NCBI GenBank assembly: GCA_003222935.1
Contig: QHXL01000296.1
Span: forward strand, 2,489 to 8,050
Reading direction: 5' to 3'
DNA: 5,562 bases
DNA from: Acidobacteriota bacterium
Lineage (GTDB): Bacteria > Acidobacteriota > Blastocatellia > Pyrinomonadales > Pyrinomonadaceae
Shown in pieces: positions 1 through 5,538 of the stretch. Within the stretch, counting starts at the first letter, position 1, and the number at the start of each line of letters is the position of its first letter. The notes under the pieces are model-generated. The model was not told where the DNA came from, did no database searches, and saw only the letters and a program-made list of their open reading frames with translations. The position numbers and the translations under genes are program-made.

Positions 1-3000
1 TCAATTGAAAATATTAAGGTCGCGGTCCAGGTAACTCGCACTCTCGATGTCACGCTTGAGGTGGGTGAGATAGCGAACACGGTACTGGTTTCGGGAGATG
101 CGACCGTTCTGCAAACCGAAAACCCGGCTCAACAACTGAACGTTAGTGAGCGTCAAGTGCGCGAGCTACCCCTACTGGTCGCATCTGAAAGCGGTGGTCG
201 TTCGCCGCTGTCGTTCATCTTTCTTGATAGTAGTGTTGTGTCGAATGATCGTACTCCAACCGGCGCGACCTCCGGCAGCACGGGAACAAACGCTACCAAC
301 TTCCGCATCAACGGTGGCCAGGGTCTGGGCGCAGATATTCTGATCGATGGCGCTCAGACAAGACGTGGCGAGAACGGCACGTTCTTTTCGGAAGTCGCTC
401 CAGGTCCGAACGCCTTTCAGGAGTTCACACTTTCGACGAGCAGTTACTCTGCCGAGTTTGGAAATTCTTCAGGTGGTGTCGTTAACTTCACAATCAAGAC
501 AGGCGCAAAAGATTTTCATGGCGAAGCGTATCTCTTTCACATCAACGACGCTCTCAACTCAAACATAGATCGCAACCGTCTACTGGGTCTTGATAAGCCG
601 CTCGACCGGCAGTTTGATTATGGTTTCAGTGTTGGCGGACCGGTGTACCTGCCCCATTTTGGCGAAGGTGGACCATTACTCTGGGACACTAACAAAAAGA
701 CATTCTTTTTCTTTAACTATGGAGGCTATAGAACATCGCAGTCCGAAACGGTTCAGTTAACAGTCCCGACCTTACGGATGCGTAATGGGGACTTTGGCGA
801 ACTATTGACGGACCCGTACGTGCTTCAATTCTTCGGCGGTCCAGTTCAGATCTTCGATCCCGCTCAACCCGCCGGGGCCCGTACCGCAATCCCGGGCAAC
901 CGGTTGGATCAGTACCTTGGTGGAGCACGGATCTCGGCCATTGGTAGAAATTTTCTGAATCTCTTGCCGCCGCCGACCCAGGGCGGTGTGTTTCGCAATT
1001 ACCTCGCATCAACTAACGCAACCGCAAGAACCAACTACTATGTATCCAAGATCACGCACAATCTGACTGATCGACAAACGCTCAACTTCAGCTACACATT
1101 TAGAAAGCTGCCCAGCGTTAAGGGTGGCTTCCCACGCTTTCCTGAGCCCTTCGTTGCACAGGGAGTTTGGAACCAGGTCTTCAAGTCGTACTACGCGCGT
1201 CTGCAACACGACTGGACGCTTACACCAGCGTTCATCAATCATTTCAACGCAGGTTTTTCGCGTTCAGATGTGCAAAACCGAAATTTCACCCGGGGCATTC
1301 CATCCAGTTCACTCGGCCTGAGCCCAACGGCAACGCAAAACTTCGGGCTTCCGCTGATTGGCTTTCCCGGATACGGCGACCCTGTGAATTCAACTGATCC
1401 AAGGGCTTTACAAGCCGGCGGTTCGACGTTCTTCGACAATAGAGTTCGGGACAACTCTGAGCACTTTAGCGATGTCGCTACGCTGCTTCACGGTAAACAT
1501 ACAGTAAGATTCGGCGGCGAACTGCGAATCCAACAACTGAACAACGCCGCCCACTTTGACATCGGAGGAAACTTCAACTTTCGGAGTAACCAGACCGCCA
1601 ACACAAATGATTTCAACCAGGGTTGGCCCATCGCCAGTCTCATCACCGGCAGGCCAGAGTTTTCATTCAACAGCAACCAGACGATTGATCCGGCGCTGAG
1701 GTTCTTCTCGAATGCGTTCTTTGCACAAGACGACATCAAGGTCACTTCCAAACTAACCGTAAACATCGGGGTTAGATACGACTACGGTCGTCCCAGGGAA
1801 GAGGCGCGCGGGTTTTTGCGCGGCTTTGATCCAGATGTAGCAAATCCCGCGGCAGGTGGTAGACGCGGAGCTGTTGTCGGCGCGATTGGACAGGGTGGCC
1901 TGCAAGCAGAGAATTTCGGACTTGTGAATCCCGACCGCACCAATATTGGTCCGCGACTCGGTTTCGCCTACTCGTTGAATGACAAGACAGTTGTTCGTGG
2001 TGGCTACGGGATCTACTACGCGCCGGTTGTCTATAACGACTTCGGTAACACGGGGTTTCTTGGGTACAGTCCTGGCGCCGTCAATATCAATGGCGGACTA
2101 GACGCGTTTATCACCCTCGAAAACTATCCAAATTTACCGGCCGCTAATCCCAACGACCAGGCGGTGGGCCAACTCGACCGGACAGATCTGGATTACTTCG
2201 ACAAGAACTTCAAGACTGGTCGAACGGCGCAGTACAGTCTCGACCTGCAGCGTCAACTACCACACAGTTTTGCGGTTCAAGTAAGTTACATCGGTAGCAA
2301 AGGCACCCGCCTGCGTTCGAACTTCGATCCTATCAATAAGGTTCCGCTCAACGCTTTAAAGTTGGGTCTGCCATTACTGCAAAAGCCATTGTCAGCAGTG
2401 ACTCCAACGGAGCGTGCGTTTGCGGCAAGTGTGGGTTCTCCGTTAGCGGCGAGTCCTGATGCTGTCTATCCCGGCTTCGCGGCTCAGGGAGGAGCATTTG
2501 CCGGCACGGTCGCGCAATCGCTGAGAGCGTTTCCGCAGTACGGCATCATTAACAACCGCCTTGAGAGTCAGGGACAGAGCTTCTATAACGCGGGTAAAGT
2601 TGATCTAACGCGACGCTTCTCAAATGGTATTCAAGGTGGACTGTCGTACACATTCGCTAAACTGATCACAGATGCAGGGGAAGACATCTTCGGCGATTCT
2701 CCCCTGAACGGAGTTATTCAGAACCCGTTTGATCGCGCGCCGTTGCGTTCGGTGTCACCAGGCATTCCGCCACACTCACTTGTCTTCAACTACATTATCG
2801 AGTTGCCATTTGGGAAAGGAAGGCGATACCTGAATCAAGGTGGGCTGGTTGATCGTCTTGTGGGTGGTTTCCAGATAACAGGTATTCATCGTTATCGTAG
2901 CGGGCCTGCGTTGACGCCATTCCTCGCAGGCGGGCAACGAGATTTTCTTCAGCTTGCTGGTTATCTCGGCAACTTACGGCCCAACGTTACAGGGCAGCCA

Positions 3001-3420
3001 TTCTATACAGACATCCCGGCTGGTGGAGTGAACTATCGCTATCTGAATCCAGCGGCGTTTTCACGTCCAGTTGATTTCCGGAATGGTCCTGCGTTCTCTC
3101 TTGATGGCGGCGTAACGGTAAATCCAGCGTATGTTGCATATTATTCCGACCCGCAAAGATTTTTCGGCAACTCCGCACCGACCTATGGTGGTCTGCGAGC
3201 ACAACCTTTCTTCACAGAAGATTTTAGCGTGATGAAGAAAACTAAAATCTCCGAAACGACTTACTTCGAAATACGGGCTGAGTTCTTTAACCTGTTCAAT
3301 CGGGGACGGTTCGGTGTGGCAAACGTAAACGTAGATGATGTGAACTTCGGTATCTCTGCACGTAATGCTGATATCTTTCAGCCACGTCGAATTCAGTTAG
3401 GCGGGAGGTTCGTGTTTTAG
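1..3420 (+). CDS. TonB-dependent receptor, Oar-like, 5'-truncated by window edge
   Basis: This is an outer-membrane beta-barrel transporter driven by TonB-ExbBD; the substrate cannot be read from the sequence. The frame is open from base 1, so the GTG at 61 is an internal Val and not a start; 1139 residues are visible. Window residues 1-40 (TLDVTLEVGEIANTVLVSG) look like the end of a carboxypeptidase-regulatory-like domain leading into the plug. Plug signatures are FRINGGQG (101-108) and YSAEFGNSSGG (149-159), followed by DFHGEAYLF (171-179). Barrel signatures are FFFFNY (235-240), AQDDIKVT (575-582) with GVRYDY, GPRLGFAY (650-657), VVRGGYGIYY (664-673) and ELPFGKGRRY (934-943). The chain ends RIQLGGRFVF, with the C-terminal Phe typical of barrel-assembly signals. 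The length matches the large acidobacterial receptors. The signal peptide and any TonB box lie upstream of the window. I see no frameshift or internal stop. Oar of Myxococcus is the best-known relative, but equivalence of function is not shown. Confidence 0.95.
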   Translation, partial: SIENIKVAVQVTRTLDVTLEVGEIANTVLVSGDATVLQTENPAQQLNVSERQVRELPLLVASESGGRSPLSFIFLDSSVVSNDRTPTGATSGSTGTNATNFRINGGQGLGADILIDGAQTRRGENGTFFSEVAPGPNAFQEFTLSTSSYSAEFGNSSGGVVNFTIKTGAKDFHGEAYLFHINDALNSNIDRNRLLGLDKPLDRQFDYGFSVGGPVYLPHFGEGGPLLWDTNKKTFFFFNYGGYRTSQSETVQLTVPTLRMRNGDFGELLTDPYVLQFFGGPVQIFDPAQPAGARTAIPGNRLDQYLGGARISAIGRNFLNLLPPPTQGGVFRNYLASTNATARTNYYVSKITHNLTDRQTLNFSYTFRKLPSVKGGFPRFPEPFVAQGVWNQVFKSYYARLQHDWTLTPAFINHFNAGFSRSDVQNRNFTRGIPSSSLGLSPTATQNFGLPLIGFPGYGDPVNSTDPRALQAGGSTFFDNRVRDNSEHFSDVATLLHGKHTVRFGGELRIQQLNNAAHFDIGGNFNFRSNQTANTNDFNQGWPIASLITGRPEFSFNSNQTIDPALRFFSNAFFAQDDIKVTSKLTVNIGVRYDYGRPREEARGFLRGFDPDVANPAAGGRRGAVVGAIGQGGLQAENFGLVNPDRTNIGPRLGFAYSLNDKTVVRGGYGIYYAPVVYNDFGNTGFLGYSPGAVNINGGLDAFITLENYPNLPAANPNDQAVGQLDRTDLDYFDKNFKTGRTAQYSLDLQRQLPHSFAVQVSYIGSKGTRLRSNFDPINKVPLNALKLGLPLLQKPLSAVTPTERAFAASVGSPLAASPDAVYPGFAAQGGAFAGTVAQSLRAFPQYGIINNRLESQGQSFYNAGKVDLTRRFSNGIQGGLSYTFAKLITDAGEDIFGDSPLNGVIQNPFDRAPLRSVSPGIPPHSLVFNYIIELPFGKGRRYLNQGGLVDRLVGGFQITGIHRYRSGPALTPFLAGGQRDFLQLAGYLGNLRPNVTGQPFYTDIPAGGVNYRYLNPAAFSRPVDFRNGPAFSLDGGVTVNPAYVAYYSDPQRFFGNSAPTYGGLRAQPFFTEDFSVMKKTKISETTYFEIRAEFFNLFNRGRFGVANVNVDDVNFGISARNADIFQPRRIQLGGRFVF

Positions 3421-3442
3421 TTCGCATTCTGATTGGTTTTTG

Positions 3443-3474
3443 TTCTTGCCGCGTAGCGTCAGATGAATTTAGCC
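3443..3474 (+). repeat. Element 1 left terminal inverted repeat
   Basis: This 32-bp arm pairs with the reverse complement of 3609-3640 with a single mismatch (C at 3449). It contains a stem-loop TGCCGC-GTA-GCGTCA (3447-3461) followed by the tail GATGAATTTAGCC. The C at 3449 breaks one stem pair that is intact in the right copy. Looser similarity continues inward through the adjacent small hairpin to about 3494. Confidence 0.92.
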
Positions 3475-3491
3475 CGGCGTTTGAACGCCGG
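3474..3491. repeat. Small palindromic hairpin inside left end of element 1
   Basis: CCGGCGTT and AACGCCGG are perfect 8-bp complementary arms around a TG centre; in practice the loop would be TG plus opened T-A pairs. The hairpin abuts the left terminal repeat, sharing one base. Its counterpart in the right half of the element is 3590-3610. Confidence 0.85.
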
Positions 3492-3511
3492 AAAAGCTGT
3501 CTCACAAAATT

Positions 3512-3568
3512 GCGTCGCGTTAGCGACGCGTGAATATCGTGGTAATTCACGCGTCGCTACCGCGACGC
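3512..3568. repeat. Central long hairpin of element 1
   Basis: Arms 3512-3535 and 3545-3568 are complementary over 24 bp with one mismatch and enclose a 9-nt loop (ATCGTGGTA). Each arm is itself a small hairpin: GCGTCGC-GTTA-GCGACGC on the left (3512-3529) and GCGTCGC-TACC-GCGACGC on the right (3551-3568). The region can therefore fold as one long stem or two short ones. The single mismatch between arms falls in the short inner loops, so both alternative folds keep fully paired 7-bp stems. Confidence 0.92.
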
Positions 3569-3589
3569 CGCTTTCTCTCCTTTATGGTT

Positions 3590-3610
3590 CCCGGCTTTGA
3601 AAAGCCTGGC
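3590..3610. repeat. Small hairpin inside right end of element 1
   Basis: The arms CCCGGCTTT (3590-3598) and AAAGCCTGG (3602-3610) pair over 9 positions with one mismatch (C3592/T3608) around a GAA loop. It is the mirror counterpart of the hairpin at 3474-3491 but has a different pair sequence in the stem (T-A where the left one has G-C). It overlaps the right terminal repeat by two bases. Confidence 0.8.
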
Positions 3611-3640
3611 TAAATTCATCTGACGCTACGCGTCAAGAAT
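3609..3640 (-). repeat. Element 1 right terminal inverted repeat
   Basis: Mirror copy of 3443-3474 (31/32). Its inner stem-loop, read on the minus strand, is TGACGC-GTA-GCGTCA (3622-3636), with perfect 6-bp arms followed by GATGAATTTAGCC. It ends only 21 bp before the first possible start codon of the TPR gene and so would lie in that gene's leader or promoter region. Confidence 0.92.
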
Positions 3641-3661
3641 CAAAATGAAGCAGTACTTTCA

Positions 3662-5284
3662 ATGATCGTCACCGCGCCAATTGAAAACGCAGCCATGCGC
3701 TACCGCGTTATCTTACTTACCGTAACCCTCCTGTTGGCCTGCACTCCTGCACGAGCTCAACAAGCTAAACACTTTGTTGATGAGGGCCTGGCGGCCTTCG
3801 ATCGCGGCGACACGACCGCCGCGCGCGAGTCATTTGAGAAGGCAATCAGTCTTAAGAAGGATGATGTCACTGCGCACACATACCTCGGGATCCTCGCTGA
3901 CCGCGCAGGCGATTTGAAAGAAGCTGAACGACATTTCGCGGTGGCCGTCAAAGCCGAACCCAACACGGCCTCGGTAAGAAACAACTACGGTGCGGTCTTA
4001 ATGCGAACCGGGCGAGCCAGTCTAGCTGCAGCTGAATTCGAGATTTCGCTGAAACTCGATCCTGATCAACCCAACGCCTTAGTTAATCTCGCCCAGATTC
4101 GTTTCGCTGGAGGTCAGCCCGAGGACTTGCGTTCCTCTGCCGAGTTGTTCAAGCGCGCCTTTGCCATCAAGCGCGATGTCGAGGTCGCCCGGGCATTGAC
4201 CGTCATCTCACTCAAGTTAAAAAATTACGCGGCAGCATCAACTTATTATCAAAGCTATCTTGCAGCGTTGGAGGCCAAGAGTGGAGCCGCGGCACAAGCT
4301 CCTGCTGCACGTGCTGAGCTGGGAGCTGCACTGTTCGAAGCCGGGCTGTTAAAGGAAGCTGAAGCTGAATTGAGTACAGCAATTAAGTTTAATCCAGCAG
4401 ATACTGACTCGATCCTACGTCTGGCCCGGGTATATCTTGCACTCAAAAACATACCCGCTGCGGGCCGCATACTCGAAGCATCGGTGTCTCGCGGTAATGA
4501 TCCGGCTCCTGTTTACGCTGAGCTGGCAGAGGTCTACGAGCAAAGCGGTCATATAGAAAACGCGATCCCGGCGATGCGCCTGGCGATTCAGCGAAATCCT
4601 CAATCTGAGAAATACCGTTTTGATTACGCAGTCTTGTTAACTAATTCAAACGCTCCAGGCGCCGCTGTCATTCGACTTGAGGAAGCGCTCTCGTTGTTTC
4701 CATCAGCCTCGCGTCTGTGGTTCGCACTTGGATTTGCAAATTTCCGGCTCGACAAGAATGAAGAGGCCGAACGAGCATTCAAGAAAGCGATTAGTCTCGA
4801 TCCGAAATTTGCACCAGCCTTCGCTTATCTTGGTTTGATTCATGCAAGAGTCGGTGCTTTCAGTGAAGCGATCTCACAATACGAGAGTGCGTTGCATAGT
4901 GATCCGAAGCTCGCAGTCGTTCATCATCTGATCGCCGATGCTATGCTGAAGATGAATGCCGATCCGCGTTTGATCGAGAAACATCTCCGACAAGCAATCG
5001 CGATGGACCCTACCTTTGTGTCTGCACGACTGGCGCTCGGCAAACTCTTCATGCGTTCGCAACGATGGGCCGAAGCCGTTTCTGAACTCGAACAGACAAT
5101 AAAGCTCGACGCGGGTCTGCATGAAGCCTATTACCAACTCGGCCTGGCCTACGGCAGGCTAAAACGAACCGAAGAGGCCCAGTCGACGATGGCCACGTTT
5201 AAGAGATTGAGCGACGCAGAGAAGAAGCGTGAGGACAATGAATTGCGAGAGGTCGTTAAAAGGTTAAGCACCGTCCGCTTCTAG
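3662..5284 (+). CDS. Secreted tetratricopeptide-repeat (TPR) protein
   Basis: This 540-aa protein is made almost wholly of TPR helices, which serve as protein-protein scaffolds; no catalytic domain is visible. An export signal occupies residues 12-32, then TPR-like units begin near residues 36, 70, 104, 138, 215, 249, 283, 350, 384, 452 and 486. Typical unit endings are AISLKKDD, SLKLDPDQ, AISLDPKF and TIKLDAGL. Poorer matches fill 172-212, 315-349 and 418-450. The Ala-rich stretch near 203-216 looks like a linker. The tail from 517 (AEKKREDNELREVVKRL) is a charged helix. The ATG at 3662 gives the longest frame. The ATG at 3695 (Met12) gives a cleaner signal peptide (MRYRVILLTVTLLLACTPA) and may be the true start; neither has a convincing ribosome site. 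It lies downstream of the receptor gene, separated by element 1, and element 2 follows its stop by 42 bp. The partner is unknown. Confidence 0.93.
   Translation: MIVTAPIENAAMRYRVILLTVTLLLACTPARAQQAKHFVDEGLAAFDRGDTTAARESFEKAISLKKDDVTAHTYLGILADRAGDLKEAERHFAVAVKAEPNTASVRNNYGAVLMRTGRASLAAAEFEISLKLDPDQPNALVNLAQIRFAGGQPEDLRSSAELFKRAFAIKRDVEVARALTVISLKLKNYAAASTYYQSYLAALEAKSGAAAQAPAARAELGAALFEAGLLKEAEAELSTAIKFNPADTDSILRLARVYLALKNIPAAGRILEASVSRGNDPAPVYAELAEVYEQSGHIENAIPAMRLAIQRNPQSEKYRFDYAVLLTNSNAPGAAVIRLEEALSLFPSASRLWFALGFANFRLDKNEEAERAFKKAISLDPKFAPAFAYLGLIHARVGAFSEAISQYESALHSDPKLAVVHHLIADAMLKMNADPRLIEKHLRQAIAMDPTFVSARLALGKLFMRSQRWAEAVSELEQTIKLDAGLHEAYYQLGLAYGRLKRTEEAQSTMATFKRLSDAEKKREDNELREVVKRLSTVRF
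3695..3757 (+). other. Predicted export signal of the TPR protein (SPI or lipoprotein)
   Basis: From Met12 the sequence has a short basic n-region (MRYR), a hydrophobic core (VILLTVTLLLA) and the Ala-X-Ala site ARA before QQ, which would place type I cleavage after residue 32. The same core ends LLAC (Cys27), which resembles a lipobox, although Leu at -2 is not the favoured residue. The protein may thus be soluble periplasmic or lipid-anchored. Export is well supported; the choice between the two is not settled. Confidence 0.75.
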
Positions 5285-5306
5285 GTGGGTGTGCTTTTGA
5301 GCGTTT

Positions 5307-5327
5307 ACGAAAGTCACGAGCTTTCGT
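5307..5327. terminator. Short hairpin after the TPR stop codon, possible weak terminator
   Basis: ACGAAAG (5307-5313) and CTTTCGT (5321-5327) form a perfect 7-bp stem around a 7-nt loop, starting 22 bp after the TAG stop. No T-run follows; the first base of element 2 is the last base of the stem. Position favours a role at the mRNA end, but the stem is AT-rich and short, so a terminator role is tentative. Confidence 0.35.
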
Positions 5328-5355
5328 CACTCCGTAGGAGTGACATGTTTATAGC
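5327..5355 (+). repeat. Element 2 left terminal inverted repeat
   Basis: A stem-loop TCACTCC-GTA-GGAGTGA (5327-5343) with perfect 7-bp arms is followed by the tail CATGTTTATAGC (5344-5355). It matches the reverse complement of 5510-5538 except at two positions: one in the loop (T/G) and one in the last stem base (A/G). Confidence 0.92.
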
Positions 5356-5372
5356 TGTGAGTAGCGTGGAAT

Positions 5373-5401
5373 ACGCGCTCCGGAGGAGTGCCATGTGTCG
5401 C
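5373..5401 (+). repeat. Element 2 left inner inverted repeat
   Basis: The stem-loop GCGCTCC-GGA-GGAGTGC (5375-5391) contains one G-T wobble pair and is followed by CATGTGTCGC. It matches the reverse complement of 5463-5491 at 27 of 29 positions. It shares the CTCC-GNA-GGAGTG kernel and CATGT tail start with the outer repeats, so inner and outer repeats appear to be derived copies of one motif. Confidence 0.9.
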
Positions 5402-5462
5402 CGCGCAATTACATCATCGGGTGCCTTGTGCAGCATTATCTCTTCTGACTCACTCCTGGTTC
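5402..5462. other. Asymmetric core of element 2
   Basis: This 61-bp stretch lies between the inner repeats. I see no convincing hairpin, promoter or coding frame in it, apart from a stray ACTCC motif near 5452. It would form the loop of a large cruciform or RNA hairpin. Confidence 0.5.
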
Positions 5463-5491
5463 GCGGCACATGGCACTTCTCCGGAGCGCGT
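5463..5491 (-). repeat. Element 2 right inner inverted repeat
   Basis: Mirror copy of 5373-5401 (27/29). Read on the minus strand its stem-loop is GCGCTCC-GGA-GAAGTGC (5473-5489) followed by CATGTGCCGC. The GAAGTGC arm has a changed base, which costs one stem pair compared with the left inner copy. Confidence 0.9.
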
Positions 5492-5509
5492 TTTCACTAA
5501 CGGACCACG

Positions 5510-5538
5510 GCTATAAACATGCCACTCCTCCGGAGTGA
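5510..5538 (-). repeat. Element 2 right terminal inverted repeat
   Basis: Mirror copy of 5327-5355 (27/29). On the minus strand it reads TCACTCC-GGA-GGAGTGG (5522-5538) then CATGTTTATAGC. Its last two bases (GA, 5537-5538) are shared with the duplicated TPR tail that follows. Confidence 0.92.

Larger units (their letters stand above)
3443..3640. mobile_element. Element 1: nested palindromic MITE/REPIN-like element
   Basis: A 198-bp element fills most of the gap between the receptor and the TPR gene. It has 32-bp terminal inverted repeats (31/32 identical), a small hairpin inside each end, and a long central hairpin. It has no room for a protein gene, so if it moves it must use an enzyme encoded elsewhere. 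No target-site duplication is obvious next to the ends (left flank TTTTTG, right flank TCAAAATG). The structure is seen directly; the mobile-element reading is inference. As RNA it would fold strongly from either strand and could stop transcription or protect the receptor mRNA 3' end. It lacks the T-run of a standard intrinsic terminator. Confidence 0.7.
5327..5538. mobile_element. Element 2: nested palindromic MITE/REPIN-like element
   Basis: A 212-bp element has 29-bp terminal inverted repeats (27/29 identical). They enclose a second 29-bp inverted pair (27/29) and then a 61-bp core with no clear symmetry. All four repeats carry the same kernel, CTCC-G(T/G)A-GGAGTG followed by CATGT, with small changes; two are on each strand. 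The only frames through it are short and unconvincing. The structure is seen directly; mobility is inferred. By folding it could end transcription of the TPR gene. No flanking target duplication next to its ends is visible, but a copy of the TPR gene tail begins at its right end. Confidence 0.7.

Noticed and set aside
61..63. GTG as the start of the receptor gene
   Set aside because: The frame is open to base 1 and the first 20 codons continue a carboxypeptidase-regulatory-like domain (RTLDVTLEVG), so the gene begins upstream of the window.
713..1766. Several 65-99 aa frames on both strands inside the receptor gene
   Set aside because: They are shadows of a well-supported long gene and show no domain or start signal of their own.
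3421..3442. Standard intrinsic terminator for the receptor gene
   Set aside because: There is a T-rich stretch (GGTTTTTG) but it comes before the hairpins, not after a GC stem, so it is not a forward-strand terminator of the usual form.
3296..3550. 84-aa minus-strand reading frame
   Set aside because: It overlaps the end of the receptor gene and half of element 1; its codons follow palindromic repeat DNA, so it is a by-product.
3590..3620. Sigma-70 promoter using TTGAAA near 3597
   Set aside because: The only AT-rich -10-like hexamer (TAAATT at 3612) is about 9 bp away, too close for a standard promoter.
3662..5284. SusD-like partner of the receptor
   Set aside because: SusD proteins contain TPR-like helices, but this chain is a plain run of TPR units with no SusD-type insert or lipoprotein N-terminus that I can recognise.
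5285..5500. 71-aa plus-strand reading frame after the TPR stop
   Set aside because: It begins with GTG directly after the stop, crosses the inverted repeats of element 2, and has no recognisable protein character or ribosome site.
5327..5538. CRISPR array
   Set aside because: The repeats are inverted mirror pairs with related inner and outer kernels, not direct repeats at regular spacing.
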